This document shows positions 45,863 to 55,902 of a stretch of DNA of 64,000 bases, in pieces. This stretch comes from Roseisalinus antarcticus (GTDB taxonomy: Bacteria; Pseudomonadota; Alphaproteobacteria; Rhodobacterales; Rhodobacteraceae), in assembly GCF_900172355.1 (NCBI RefSeq), contig NZ_FWFZ01000018.1:1-64000 (forward strand). The letters are read 5' to 3'. The notes beneath the pieces were generated by a model that had not been told where the DNA came from, did not search any database, and worked only from the letters and a program-made list of their open reading frames with translations. The position numbers and the translations under genes were made by a program. Each line of letters opens with the position of its first letter. Position 1 is the first letter of the stretch.

Positions 45863-46693
45863 TTATTTCACCGCGCCGAAGGTCAGGCCGCGGACAAGCT
45901 GTTTCTGGGAGAACCAGCCCATGATGAGGATCGGTGCGATGGCCATTGTCGAGGCCGCGCTGAGCTTGGCAAAGAACAGACCCTCGGGGCTGGAGTAACT
46001 TGCGATGAAGGCCGTCAGGGGCGCCGCGTTCACCGTGGTGAGGTTCAGCGTCCAGAAGGCCTCGTTCCAGGCGAGGATGATGTTCAGCAGAACCGTCGAG
46101 GCGATCCCGGGCACCGCCATCGGCGTGAGCACGTAGAGGATCTCGTTCTTGAGCGAGGCACCGTCCATGCGTGCCGCCTCCAGGATGTCGACGGGGATCT
46201 CCTTGAAGTAGGTGTAGAGCATCCAGACAATGATCGGCAGGTTGATCAGCATCAGGATGAACACCAGCGCTATTCGCGAGTCGAGTAGCCCGAGGTCCCT
46301 GCTGATCAGGTAGATCGGATAAACCACGCCGACCGCCGGAAGCATCTTGGTCGAGAGCATCCAGAGCAGGATGTCCTTGGTCCTGCTGCCCGGCACGAAG
46401 GCCATGGACCAGGCGGCCGGGATCGCGATGAGCACCCCGAGAAGCGTCGAGCCCCCCGCGATGATGATGGAGTTCACCAGGTAACGGGCGTAGTTCGACC
46501 GCTCCTGCACGTCGCCGTAATTCTCGGTGGTCCAGTCGAAGAACAGGAACACCGGGGGGTCGGCGATGGCCGTGGCCTCTGGCTTGAAGCTGGTCAGGAA
46601 CGTCCAGAGGATCGGGAAGAAGATCAGCAGACCCACGGCCCAGGCGAGGGCGGTATAGGCGGCTTTCTTGCGGGTGGTGACGGCGCGGGCCAT
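45863..46693 (-). CDS. smoG: polyol ABC transporter permease (SmoG-like)
   Basis: A 276-residue inner-membrane permease of the MalG type with six helices. The coupling motif [25 protein letters not shown] (in pieces around residues 172-196) is the EAA loop of CUT1 importers. 13 bases after the SmoF-like gene. Confidence 0.92.
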   Translation of the reverse strand: MARAVTTRKKAAYTALAWAVGLLIFFPILWTFLTSFKPEATAIADPPVFLFFDWTTENYGDVQERSNYARYLVNSIIIAGGSTLLGVLIAIPAAWSMAFVPGSRTKDILLWMLSTKMLPAVGVVYPIYLISRDLGLLDSRIALVFILMLINLPIIVWMLYTYFKEIPVDILEAARMDGASLKNEILYVLTPMAVPGIASTVLLNIILAWNEAFWTLNLTTVNAAPLTAFIASYSSPEGLFFAKLSAASTMAIAPILIMGWFSQKQLVRGLTFGAVK

Positions 46694-46706
46694 GATTTCG
46701 GTCTCC

Positions 46707-47573
46707 TTACGCGTCGAGGTTCTTGCCGACGATCCGCATCAGGAAGATCGCGACGATATTGGCGAGGATGACGGCGTAGATGCCGCCGGCGGAGCCCAGC
46801 CCGACGTTCTGGCTTTCCAGCACGCGCTGGTAGACCAGGTAGGTCAGCGTCCGGGTGCCGAAGGCGCCGCTGGTGGTCACGAAGATCTCGGCGAAGATCG
46901 ACAGAAGGAAGATCGTCTGGATCAGGATCACGACCGTGATCGCCCGCGCCAGGTGCGGCAGGATGATGAACCAGAATCGCTTGATCGGCGGGGCGCCATC
47001 CATTTCGGCGGCTTCCAGCTGCTCGCTGTCCAGCGACTGCACAGCCGTCAGCAGGATTAACGTGGCAAACGGAAGCCACTGCCAGGAAACAATCAGGATA
47101 ATAGAGAACAGCGGCGCCTGTGTCAGCCAGTCGACCGGCGTGGCCCCGAAGAACTCCCACAGGTGCGACAGAAGGCCGTTCACCGGGTCGAGGAACATGT
47201 TCTTCCAAACCAGCGCCGACACGGTCGGCATGACGAAGAACGGCGCGATCACCAGGATGCGCACGATGCCCTGCCCCCAGATCGGCTGATCGAGCAGAAG
47301 CCCGAGCAGGACGCCGAAGACGACGGTGATGAAGAGGATACCGCCCACCATGAGCAGCGTCGTCCCGACGCTGTCAAGGAAGGAGGAACTGGTGATGAAC
47401 CGCTGATAATTGTCGAAGCCGACCCACCCCTCGTTGCCGGGCCGAAGCGGCGTATAGCGGCGGAATGAGAAGTAGAGCGTCATGGTGAGCGGCACCAGCA
47501 TCCAGCCAAGAAGCAGGACGACGGCGGGGGAGATCATCAGACGCGCGGCGGCTTTTGAGTGCTGGGTGGCCAT
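46707..47573 (-). CDS. smoF: polyol ABC transporter permease (SmoF-like)
   Basis: A 288-residue inner-membrane permease of the MalF type. The coupling loop is EAAEMDGAPPIKRFWFIILP near residue 195, and GLLLDQPIWGQGIVRILVIAPFF precedes it. ATG 47573 gives a normal cytoplasmic N-terminus. The 137-base gap to the binding-protein gene contains no further gene. Confidence 0.92.
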   Translation of the reverse strand: MATQHSKAAARLMISPAVVLLLGWMLVPLTMTLYFSFRRYTPLRPGNEGWVGFDNYQRFITSSSFLDSVGTTLLMVGGILFITVVFGVLLGLLLDQPIWGQGIVRILVIAPFFVMPTVSALVWKNMFLDPVNGLLSHLWEFFGATPVDWLTQAPLFSIILIVSWQWLPFATLILLTAVQSLDSEQLEAAEMDGAPPIKRFWFIILPHLARAITVVILIQTIFLLSIFAEIFVTTSGAFGTRTLTYLVYQRVLESQNVGLGSAGGIYAVILANIVAIFLMRIVGKNLDA

Positions 47574-47710
47574 GTTGGGGCTCCTATCGCCTGGTCCGCC
47601 GATCGGGCGGGGCGTTGGCACGGAAGGCTGACGATGCGACGCGGGGTTCGGGGCGCCGAAGGGCGGCAGCGATGGCCGCCCCCCGACAATTTCGCCGGAG
47701 AACCGGGGGC

Positions 47711-49030
47711 TTAGTAGCCCGCGATATCCATTTCCTCCTCGGTGATCTCTTGAGCGCGCTCAAGAGCTTCCGCTGCGGTCTGCTGACCGGCAAGGGCTGC
47801 TGCAAACTCCTGACCCGTCTGGGTCCCGATACCGGCGAACTCGGGGATCGCAACGAACTGGACGCCCGTATAGGGAACCGGCTCGATCGTCGGGTTGGTC
47901 GGATCAGCGGCGTTGATGGACTGCAGCATCATTTCCGCGAAAGGCGCCGCGGCCAGATAATCCGGGTTCTCGTAGAGAGAGGTCCGCGTGCCCGGGGGCA
48001 CGTTGGCCCAGCCTTCGTTCTCGGCGACGAGGGCGGTATACTCCTTGGAGGTCGCCCAGGCGACGAAGGTCTTCGCCGCTTCCGGAGAGTCGGAGCCGGC
48101 CGGAACCGCCAGCGACCAGGCCCAGAGCCAGTTGCCGCGCTTGCCAAGGCCGTTGTCGGGCGCAAGGGCGAAGCCCACGCTTTCGGCAACGACGCTGTCA
48201 TCGGGGTTGGTCACGAAGGACGCCGCCACGGTGGCGTCGATCCACATGCCGCACTTGCCCTGGTTGAACAGCGACAGGTTCTCGTTGAAGCCGTTGTTGG
48301 CGGCGCCCGGAGGACCGTAGGTGCCCAGCAGATCAAGATAGAAGTCGATCGTCGCGGCCCATTCGGGCGAGTCGAACTGCGGGGTCCAATCCATATCGAA
48401 CCAGCGCGCCCCGAAGGAGTTCGACATGGCGGTCAGGAACGCCATGTTCTCGCCCCAGCCGGCCTTGCCGCGCAGGCAGACACCGTAGATCTCGTTCTCT
48501 TCGTCGGTCATCGCGGCCGCGGCTTCGCGGATGAACTCCCAGGACGGCGCATCGGGCATCTCGAGGCCGGCGGCCTCCATCAGGTCGGTGCGATACATCA
48601 CCATCGAGCTTTCGCCGTAGAACGGCGCCGCGTAGAGCGTCCCGTCGACGGTCAGGCCGCCGGCGATGGCGGGCAGCAGGTCGTCGGCGTCCCACTCATC
48701 GGGAAGGTCGTCGAGGCCGACGAGCCAGCCCTGCGCACCCCAGATCGGAACCTCGTAGGTGCCAATGGTCATCACATCGAACTGACCGCCGTTGGTGGCG
48801 ATATCCTGGGTCACACGCTGGCGAAGAACGTTCTCTTCAAGGGTGACCCACTCGACGGCGATGTCCGGATGAAGCGCGGTGAACTCGTCCGTAAGTCCCT
48901 GCATCCGCACCATATCGCCGTTGTTCACGGTGGCGATCGTCAAGGTCGTGACATGGGACTCAGCGAACGAAGCGCCGGCGAGGCCGCAAAGGGCCGTGGC
49001 GCCCAAAAGGGCGCGTATTGTCTTTTTCAT
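47711..49030 (-). CDS. smoE: polyol ABC transporter substrate-binding protein (SmoE-like)
   Basis: A 439-residue periplasmic protein of the extracellular solute-binding family 1. The signal peptide (KKTIRALLGATALCGLAGA) ends at SFA before ESH. The mature part begins TTLTIATVNNGDMVRMQGL, as in sorbitol/mannitol-binding SmoE. The 167 bases upstream are AT-rich and contain a TTGACA (minus strand, 49107-49102), so the transport genes may have their own promoter besides read-through from the regulator gene. Confidence 0.92.
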   Translation of the reverse strand: MKKTIRALLGATALCGLAGASFAESHVTTLTIATVNNGDMVRMQGLTDEFTALHPDIAVEWVTLEENVLRQRVTQDIATNGGQFDVMTIGTYEVPIWGAQGWLVGLDDLPDEWDADDLLPAIAGGLTVDGTLYAAPFYGESSMVMYRTDLMEAAGLEMPDAPSWEFIREAAAAMTDEENEIYGVCLRGKAGWGENMAFLTAMSNSFGARWFDMDWTPQFDSPEWAATIDFYLDLLGTYGPPGAANNGFNENLSLFNQGKCGMWIDATVAASFVTNPDDSVVAESVGFALAPDNGLGKRGNWLWAWSLAVPAGSDSPEAAKTFVAWATSKEYTALVAENEGWANVPPGTRTSLYENPDYLAAAPFAEMMLQSINAADPTNPTIEPVPYTGVQFVAIPEFAGIGTQTGQEFAAALAGQQTAAEALERAQEITEEEMDIAGY

Positions 49031-49197
49031 GATATCCTCCCAAAGGTCCGCGTGAGCAATTGCCCAGCCGGCATGCAAATGTTCGCTTCAATATACTGTT
49101 CTGTCAACAGAGATTTCGGCACGGCCCCGTCAGCCCGCGTCAACAGGTTGTAGAAAAAGGTAAAATAGGGGTCTTCGTCAGGTCCCGAAGGCCGCCG

Positions 49198-50157
49198 TCA
49201 GGACAGCAGCGACAGGGCCGTCGCCTCGGAGGTGACGAGGCCGTTGATCAACCGGCCCTTCAGTGCCGCCCGGATTGCCCGGATCTTGGCGGGGCCCGCG
49301 GCGACGGCGATCACAAGCCTGTCCTCGGCCGGTACGGGCAGGGGTGCACTGGCGACCCGCCGGCTGAAATCGGTCTCGATCAGGACACCATCGTCGTCGA
49401 AGATCCAGCTGATGATCTCGCCCGCGCCGCCCTTCTGGGTGATCTCGTCCCAGTCCGAATCGCTCAGGAAACCGTCGACCAGCAGCGGCGCGGTCTCATC
49501 CATCTGGCCGATCCCCACCAGCGCGACATCGGCGCGGGCGCACAGCGCCAAGGTATTGCGCATTGCTTCCTGCTCGCGCATCGCCTGCAGGGCGGCGGCG
49601 TTCTGCGCCATCACCGGAAACGGAAAGGGATAATGCATCCCGCCCACCCGGTCGGCCATCCGGATCGTTGCGTTGTAAGGCGTGGCCGAGCCGTCGGTCA
49701 TCATGTTTCCCAGCAGCGAGACGATCTTGTGCTGCGGGCAGGACATCCGCGACAATTGCTGAACGCAGGCACGGAGCGCCCGGCCGGTGCCCAGCGCGAT
49801 GATTTGCGGCTCTTCGCGCTTCAGGACACGCTCGACCTCGGCCGCGGCGGCAATGGCGAGGCCTGTGAGAAGGTTCGGCGCCTCGGGGTCCGACGGCACC
49901 ACCTCGCAGATCTGCAGGCCGAACCGCTCGCGCATCTCGGTGGCCAGGTCCATGCAGGCGCCGATCGGGTGGTCGATCTGCACCTTGACCAGCCGTTCCG
50001 ACACCGCCAGCGACACCAGCCGCTGGGCCGTCTGCCGCGACACGCCCATCTTGCGGGCGATCTCGTCCTGGGTATTGCCCGCGACGTAATAGAGCCAGGC
50101 CGCCCGTGCGGCGTCGTCCAGACGGGACGGAACGATTCTGGTCGTGTCTTGGGTCAC
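49198..50157 (-). CDS. SorC/DeoR-type sugar-binding transcriptional regulator (SmoC-like)
   Basis: A 319-residue regulator. An N-terminal helix-turn-helix (AAWLYYVAGNTQDEIARKM and GVSRQTAQRLVSLAVSE) is followed by a sugar-phosphate-binding domain of the SorC family (GTGRALRACVQQL, then LVIAVAAGPAKIRAIRAAL). It starts with GTG 50157, overlapping the HAD gene stop (GTGA), so an ATG is not needed. It likely senses a polyol or its phosphate and controls this operon. Confidence 0.88.
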   Translation of the reverse strand: MTQDTTRIVPSRLDDAARAAWLYYVAGNTQDEIARKMGVSRQTAQRLVSLAVSERLVKVQIDHPIGACMDLATEMRERFGLQICEVVPSDPEAPNLLTGLAIAAAAEVERVLKREEPQIIALGTGRALRACVQQLSRMSCPQHKIVSLLGNMMTDGSATPYNATIRMADRVGGMHYPFPFPVMAQNAAALQAMREQEAMRNTLALCARADVALVGIGQMDETAPLLVDGFLSDSDWDEITQKGGAGEIISWIFDDDGVLIETDFSRRVASAPLPVPAEDRLVIAVAAGPAKIRAIRAALKGRLINGLVTSEATALSLLS

Positions 50158-50825
50158 TGGATTGTCCCGGTGGGATAGGAAGAGAGCAATTCGGGCGGGA
50201 AATCGGCCCAACTGCCAAGAATGTCAATGTCTTCCCAATCCGTGAGGTCCGCCCCGATCAGGTGGGAGCCGCCGGCATAGAGCGCCACCTGCATCCCCGC
50301 GGCAAAGCCCGCGGCAAGCCCCGGGCCGCTGTCCTCGATCACCAGGGTGCGGGCCGGATCGGCCACCATCCGCTCTGCGGCGAGCAGGAACAGGTCGGGG
50401 GCGGGCTTGCCGCGCGCCACCTGGCTTGCGGTAAAGACCCGGTCGCCGAAGAAGGAGGACAGGCCCGTCATGTGCAACGTCCGCCCGACCCTCGGAGGGC
50501 TGGAGCTCGTGGCGACGCAGCAGGGCACCACGAGGCGGGAGAGCACGGATTTCAGGCCCGGCGTCACCTTCAGGTCGGTCTCGTAGCGTTTGAACAGGCG
50601 ACGCCGGTATCTCTCTTCGAAATCGTCCGGCAAGGCCCGATCCGCCCGCGCCCGGATCGAGGCCGCGACCGTGGGAAAGCTGCGGCCAAGACAGTTCTGC
50701 CGAACGAATTCCGGCGTCAGCTCGATCCCGATATGGGACAGCACGTCGATCAGGACTTCCGAGCTGATGGCCTCGCTGTCCACGAGCACGCCGTCGCAAT
50801 CGAAAATCACGAGGTCGATCATCAT
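50154..50825 (-). CDS. HAD-superfamily phosphatase (beta-phosphoglucomutase-like)
   Basis: A 223-residue HAD hydrolase. Motif I is FDCDGVLVDSE, motif II Ser is in VATSSSPPRVG, motif III Lys in ARGKPAPDLFL, and motif IV in LVIEDSGPGLAAG; a helical cap follows motif I. It probably dephosphorylates or isomerises a sugar phosphate. First gene of the polyol operon and overlapping the regulator start. The start is an ATGATG doublet. Confidence 0.88.
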   Translation of the reverse strand: MMIDLVIFDCDGVLVDSEAISSEVLIDVLSHIGIELTPEFVRQNCLGRSFPTVAASIRARADRALPDDFEERYRRRLFKRYETDLKVTPGLKSVLSRLVVPCCVATSSSPPRVGRTLHMTGLSSFFGDRVFTASQVARGKPAPDLFLLAAERMVADPARTLVIEDSGPGLAAGFAAGMQVALYAGGSHLIGADLTDWEDIDILGSWADFPPELLSSYPTGTIQ

Positions 50826-51019
50826 GGTCGAACTCCACTCACCGCGGATTTGAATTGGCGAAGGCCGGACCCACGATCAACCTGCATCAAGACGGAACGT
50901 ATCGTGGCCAAAGGTTGTCGGAAAATCAAGCGTGTCGGCCGGGGCCGCCCCCCCGACCCCGCCAGGGGCGGGTCCCGAGGGCATCCGGCGGGCCGGCACG
51001 CGCCGGAGAGGATGACCGA

Positions 51020-51409
51020 TCAGCCCCGGGCCCGCCCGACTTCGGCGAGGTCGAAATCGACGTGGATATGATTGCCCTGCGGATCGCGGAGGTTCACCTG
51101 GACCACGTCGAGCCCGACCACCGGGTCGATGGAATAGGCGATGCCACGCGCGTCAAGCCGCGATTGCAGCTCCGGAAGGCCGGTGGCCGACAGGGCGAAA
51201 TGCTCGATCCCCGGCTCGATGTTCCGGGGTGCCTCGGCGACCTCGACCAGGTGGATGATCGGCCTGTCTCCGGCATAGATCCAGTGCCCCCCGATCCCGA
51301 ACGGCGGCCGCCAGCCAATGGCCAGGCCCAGCACCTCCACATACCACGCGGCCAAGCCATCGGGGTCCGGCGTGTAGAGATTGACATGATCGAGAGATCG
51401 AATTTCCAC
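51020..51409 (-). CDS. VOC-family (glyoxalase/dioxygenase-like) protein
   Basis: A 129-residue single VOC unit. SLDHVNLYTPDPDGLAAWY at the start and IEHFALSATGLPELQSRL and NHIHVDFDLAE supply the His ligands of a typical metal site. Substrate unknown. It lies 12 bases after the Gfo/Idh/MocA gene, so they are one operon. Confidence 0.85.
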   Translation of the reverse strand: MEIRSLDHVNLYTPDPDGLAAWYVEVLGLAIGWRPPFGIGGHWIYAGDRPIIHLVEVAEAPRNIEPGIEHFALSATGLPELQSRLDARGIAYSIDPVVGLDVVQVNLRDPQGNHIHVDFDLAEVGRARG

Positions 51410-51421
51410 CGGTCGGTTCCT

Positions 51422-52594
51422 TCAGGTAAGGTCGGTCCAGGCGCCACCCGCCTCGTGGCTGTCGGCGGCGGCATGGATGAACCGCACCCCCCGCGCCCCG
51501 TCGGGCAGGCCGGGAAGGGCCAGCAGCCCCTCCGGCAATGTCTGTCCGCTGCGCCGGGCCTCCACGGCGATGGCGATCTCGGTATAGAGATTGCCCCAGG
51601 CGTCGGACAGCGTCTCGCCATGGCCGCGTGGCAGCAGGACCATCCGCTCGGCCGCGGGCAGCATCCCGGCGCCGTGGCCGCGCACGATGATCTGCTCTGG
51701 CTCACGGTAAGGGGTGTAGCGCAGGGTCTCGGGCGATTCCTGATCCCATTCCAGCCCGCCCTTCGTCCCGAAGACACGAAAGCGCAGCCCGCAGTAATTC
51801 CCGGGCGCGGCCTGCGTCACCCACATCGAGCCTGGCGCCCCGTTGTCGAAGGCGAGCGACAGAAAGGCCGTGTCTTCCATGTCTTGCGGCGCACCGCAGA
51901 CGTGGAAATCGGCCCGCAGACGCGCGACCTCCAGGTGGGTCACGAATTCGATCATGTGCAGGGCATGGGTGCCGATGTCGCCGGTGGCCGAGGCGCGACC
52001 GATCTTGTCAGGATCGCGGCGCCAGGCCATGGGCTTGCTGTTCGGGTCGGGCGGCTCGGTCGCGCCCTCCTGGACGTATTCGACCAGCGCCTGGCGCACC
52101 TCGCCAATGGCACCCGCCGCCACCATCTCTCGCGCCTGCCGCGCCATGGGGTGGTAGGTGTAGGGATGGGTGACCGCAAAGACCAACCCGGTCTCTGCCT
52201 GCTTGGCGGCCAGCGCCTCGCAATCCTCGGGGGTCATGGCGATGGGTTTGTCGCAGATGATGTCGATGCCGGCGTCCATGAAGGCCTCGGCGATCGGCCG
52301 GTGAGACCAGTTCGGCGTGCAGATCGCCACCGCCTCGATCCCGTCGGGGCGGGCGGCCTCGGCGCGGGCCATCTCGCGGTAATCGGTATAGATCCGGTCC
52401 TCGGCCAGGAGCCAGTCCCGGCCCGACGCCACCGCCGTCTCGGGATTGGCCGACAGCGCCCCCGCCACCAGATCCCAGCGGTTCGACAGGCGGACCCCCG
52501 TCCAGTGCCATTGGCCCACGAGCGCCCCGCGCCCGCCCCCAACGATGCCAAGCCGCAGCCGGCGGCTCGCTTTCGGGTATTCCGCTGCTTCCAT
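51422..52594 (-). CDS. Gfo/Idh/MocA family oxidoreductase
   Basis: A 390-residue NAD(P)-dependent sugar-type dehydrogenase. The Rossmann start is LRLGIVGGGRGALVGQWHW, the family motif is ICDKPIAMTPEDCE (EKP variant), and the C-terminal GDIGTHALHMIEF holds the catalytic Asp/His. Likely acts on inositol-like or sugar substrates. ATG 52594 has AGGAGGAG upstream. Divergent from matB. Confidence 0.9.
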   Translation of the reverse strand: MEAAEYPKASRRLRLGIVGGGRGALVGQWHWTGVRLSNRWDLVAGALSANPETAVASGRDWLLAEDRIYTDYREMARAEAARPDGIEAVAICTPNWSHRPIAEAFMDAGIDIICDKPIAMTPEDCEALAAKQAETGLVFAVTHPYTYHPMARQAREMVAAGAIGEVRQALVEYVQEGATEPPDPNSKPMAWRRDPDKIGRASATGDIGTHALHMIEFVTHLEVARLRADFHVCGAPQDMEDTAFLSLAFDNGAPGSMWVTQAAPGNYCGLRFRVFGTKGGLEWDQESPETLRYTPYREPEQIIVRGHGAGMLPAAERMVLLPRGHGETLSDAWGNLYTEIAIAVEARRSGQTLPEGLLALPGLPDGARGVRFIHAAADSHEAGGAWTDLT

Positions 52595-52804
52595 GGGGAC
52601 TCCTCCTTGACCTGGTGACAAGGGGCCGTTGACGGGCGGATGTGTCAAGTCCCGGATAGGCCGTCCACGCGAAAGATCCCTACCGCTGCAGGCGACACCG
52701 TCGTCAACGTGCCCGGTTTACGTCCAGCCGCTCTTGTCGGAGAACGGAACGAACGCGACAGGGGCCCGCGGCAGGCCCGCGGGCCATGGGCGAAAGGATC
52801 GAGG

Positions 52805-54316
52805 ATGACCAACCTTCTTTTTGACACGCTGTTCGGAAAGCACGCCGGGAGCCCGACACCGTTCCTGCACCTGCCCGACGGCACCACGATGACCTACGAC
52901 GCGTTCCTGAGGCGCACGGCGCAGATGGCGCGGGCTCTGACCCGCAGCGGGGTTGCACCGGGCGATCGGGTCGCGGCCCAGATCCGGAAATCGCCGGATG
53001 CGCTGGTGCTCTATGCCGCCTGCGTCCAGTCGGGCGCGGTCTTTCTGCCGCTCAACACCGGCTATACCGCGACCGAGCTCGACTATTTCGTGACCGACAG
53101 CGGGGCGCGCCTTCTGGTCTGCGACCCGTCCGACGAAGCCGCCCTGTCCGGCATCGCCACCGCCAATGGCGCGACGCTGCTGTCGCTGTCGGACGCGGGC
53201 GGCGGCAGCCTCCGGGCGCTGGCGGATGGCTGCCCCGAGAGCTTCGACACCGTGCCGCGCGACGCGGACGACCTTTGCGCCCTGCTCTACACCTCCGGGA
53301 CCACGGGCCGGTCGAAGGGCGCGATGCTGTCGCAGCGCAACCTGCTGTCCAATGCCGAGGTGCTGACTGACCTCTGGGCGTTCACGCCAAAGGACGTGCT
53401 GCTGCACGCGCTGCCGGTCTTCCACACCCACGGCCTGTTCGTCGCGGTCAACATCACGCTCGCGGCGGGCGGGTCGATGATCTTTCTGCCCGGCTTCGAT
53501 GTCGACGACCTGATCGCCCGCCTGCCTCGGGCCACGACGCTGATGGGGGTGCCCACCTTCTACACCCGGCTTCTGGAGGACCCACGTTTCACCGAGCGGA
53601 CGGCGGCGCACATGCGGCTCTTGATTTCTGGCAGCGCCCCGCTGCTGGCCGAGACCCATGCCCGCTTCGAAGCGCTGACCGGCCACCGCATCCTCGAGCG
53701 CTACGGCATGACGGAAACCAACATGAACAGCTCCAACCCCTGTTCCGGCGAACGCCGGGCCGGGACGGTCGGCTTCCCGCTGCCGGGGACAGAGATCGTG
53801 ATCCGCGACCCCGACACAGGCCAGCCCGTTCCGGCCGGAGAGATCGGCGGGATCGAAGTGCGGGGGCCGAACGTGTTCCAAGGCTACTGGAAAATGCCCG
53901 AGAAGACGGCGGAAGAGCTGCGGCCCGACGGGTTTTTCGTCACCGGCGATCTCGGCCTGTTCGATCCCGACGGCTATCTGACCATCGTCGGCCGCAGCAA
54001 GGACCTCGTGATTTCAGGCGGTTACAACATCTACCCCAAGGAGGTAGAGCTTGCGCTGGATGAGCAGCCCGGCGTGCTGGAAAGCGCCGTGATCGGCGTG
54101 CCCCATCCCGATCTGGGCGAGGCTGTGGTCGGCGTTCTGGTGCCCGCGCCGGGACAGGACATCGACACCGGCGCGGTGATGGCCGCGCTGGCCGGCCGGC
54201 TCGCGCGCTACAAACAGCCAAGGCGGCTGGAGCTGGTCGAGACCCTGCCGCGCAACACCATGGGCAAGGTGCAAAAGAACCTTCTGCGCGAGCTGTTCGC
54301 CGACAGCTTTGCCTAG
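52805..54316 (+). CDS. matB: malonyl-CoA/methylmalonyl-CoA synthetase
   Basis: A 503-residue ANL-superfamily ligase that activates malonate with ATP and CoA. The AMP-binding P-loop is LLYTSGTTGRSKGAMLSQRN, the A5 motif is ILERYGMTETNMNSSNPC (typical of MatB), and the hinge and C-domain Lys lie in VGRSKDLVISGGYNIYPKEVE and PRNTMGKVQKN. No malonyl-CoA decarboxylase gene is adjacent. Confidence 0.9.
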   Translation: MTNLLFDTLFGKHAGSPTPFLHLPDGTTMTYDAFLRRTAQMARALTRSGVAPGDRVAAQIRKSPDALVLYAACVQSGAVFLPLNTGYTATELDYFVTDSGARLLVCDPSDEAALSGIATANGATLLSLSDAGGGSLRALADGCPESFDTVPRDADDLCALLYTSGTTGRSKGAMLSQRNLLSNAEVLTDLWAFTPKDVLLHALPVFHTHGLFVAVNITLAAGGSMIFLPGFDVDDLIARLPRATTLMGVPTFYTRLLEDPRFTERTAAHMRLLISGSAPLLAETHARFEALTGHRILERYGMTETNMNSSNPCSGERRAGTVGFPLPGTEIVIRDPDTGQPVPAGEIGGIEVRGPNVFQGYWKMPEKTAEELRPDGFFVTGDLGLFDPDGYLTIVGRSKDLVISGGYNIYPKEVELALDEQPGVLESAVIGVPHPDLGEAVVGVLVPAPGQDIDTGAVMAALAGRLARYKQPRRLELVETLPRNTMGKVQKNLLRELFADSFA

Positions 54317-54340
54317 GCCCCTTGGCCCAGGCCCCCGGGG

Positions 54341-55501
54341 TCAGAGCGGCCCGGGCCCGTGCGGACGCAGGTTCGCGCGGCTGAGCTGGCTGACCGAGGT
54401 GCACCCCATCAGCTTCATGTCGCGCTCGATCTCGGCCTTCATCTGGCCCAGTGCCCGTTCGACGCCGGCCTGCCCGGCCGCGGCCAGCGGAAACAGGTAA
54501 TAGCGCCCGAGGCCCACGGCCTTGGCCCCCAGCGACAGCGCCTTGAGCACATGGGTGCCGCGCTGCACCCCGCTGTCCATGATGACGTCGATCCGGTCGC
54601 CCACTGCGTCGACGATCTCGGCCAGCTGGTCGAAGGGGGCGCGGCTGCCATCCAGCTGACGCCCGCCATGGTTGGACAGGATGATGCCCGTGCACCCGAT
54701 CTCGACCGCGCGGCGTGCGTCCTCCACCGACATCACGCCCTTTAGGCAGAACTGCCCGTCCCACTCCGCGACCATCTCGGCCACGTCGTCCCAGGTCATC
54801 GACGGATCCAGCATCTCGCTGAAGTAGCGGCCGATCGACATCGCACCGCCGCCCATATCGACGTGATCATCCAGTTGGGGCAGCTTGAATTTTTCATGGG
54901 TGACGTAGTTGATGCCCCACATCGGACGGATCGCGAATTGCGCCATCCCCGCCAGCGACAGGCGGAACGGGATCGAGAAACCGGTGCGCAGGTCACGCTC
55001 CCGGTTGCCGCCGGTGATGCTGTCCACGGTCAGCATCATGACGTTGACCCCGGCCTCCTTGGCGCGTCGCATCATCGCCCGGTTCAGCCCGCGATCCTTG
55101 TGAAAGTAGAACTGGTAGACCTGCGGCGTGTCGTGCTTCTTGCGCAGGGCCTCCAGGCTGACGGTCCCGAGGGAGGACACCCCGAACATCGTGCCGAATT
55201 TCGCCGCCGCCGCCGCGACCGCATGTTCGCCACGGTGATGAAACAGGCGCTGAAGCGCGGTCGGCGAGCAATAGACAGGAAGGTCGAGCTTTTGCCCCAT
55301 GATCGTGACGGAAGTGTCCACATCACTGACCCCGCGCAGGACGTTGGGCACCAGATCAAAGCTGTCGAAGCTCGCGGAATTCCGGCGATATGTCGTCTCG
55401 TCGTCCGCCGCACCGTCGATGTAGTTGAAGATCGGCCCCGGCAGGCGCCGTCTGGCCAGTTTCCGGAAATCGTGAAAATTGTGGCAGTTCTTCAGGCGCA
55501 A
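54341..55501 (-). CDS. lldD: FMN-dependent L-lactate dehydrogenase / alpha-hydroxy-acid dehydrogenase
   Basis: A 386-residue flavoenzyme of the LldD/glycolate oxidase family. FNYIDGAADDETTYRRN is the standard start, the active site is GCTGIILSNHGGRQLDGS with the catalytic His, and GVQRGTHVLKALSLGAKAVGLGR binds the FMN phosphate. A 2-hydroxyacid other than lactate is possible. Convergent with matB. Confidence 0.9.
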   Translation of the reverse strand: MRLKNCHNFHDFRKLARRRLPGPIFNYIDGAADDETTYRRNSASFDSFDLVPNVLRGVSDVDTSVTIMGQKLDLPVYCSPTALQRLFHHRGEHAVAAAAAKFGTMFGVSSLGTVSLEALRKKHDTPQVYQFYFHKDRGLNRAMMRRAKEAGVNVMMLTVDSITGGNRERDLRTGFSIPFRLSLAGMAQFAIRPMWGINYVTHEKFKLPQLDDHVDMGGGAMSIGRYFSEMLDPSMTWDDVAEMVAEWDGQFCLKGVMSVEDARRAVEIGCTGIILSNHGGRQLDGSRAPFDQLAEIVDAVGDRIDVIMDSGVQRGTHVLKALSLGAKAVGLGRYYLFPLAAAGQAGVERALGQMKAEIERDMKLMGCTSVSQLSRANLRPHGPGPL

Positions 55502-55902
55502 GGTCTCTCTCCATCGGTCCGCGGCGCGGTCTGGGTCGCCCTGGCATTGGCAGCGAAGAGGGGTTCAGGGTCAACCGCCCGCGGACCGGAAATGTGCGAC
55601 ACGACCGCCACGGGCCGGACGGGCCGGACCCGGTGACGACGGGCGCTTGCTTCGGCCTGCCCGCTTTCGCCATTCCGAGGGCCGCGGATGCCCGGATCGG
55701 TCAGGGCGCTTGCGCCTTCCGCCTCCCGCCCAGGCAGCCGGAGCGGGTCTTCAAGACAACGTCCGCTTCTGTCGGGTTTGCGCGACCTGGCGGCATTGTT
55801 GATGTGCCGACCGCGGGCCCTGGACGAAAGGTCCTGCACACATTGGCCGGTTTTTCTGCTAGCCCGGTCCAACACATCTCGCCACAACCCCAGGATCACC
55901 TC
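55502..55902. other. 401-base divergent intergenic region without a gene
   Basis: GC-rich in its left part; no RNA gene or clear promoter recognised. It should contain the divergent promoters of lldD and the adaptor gene. Confidence 0.4.
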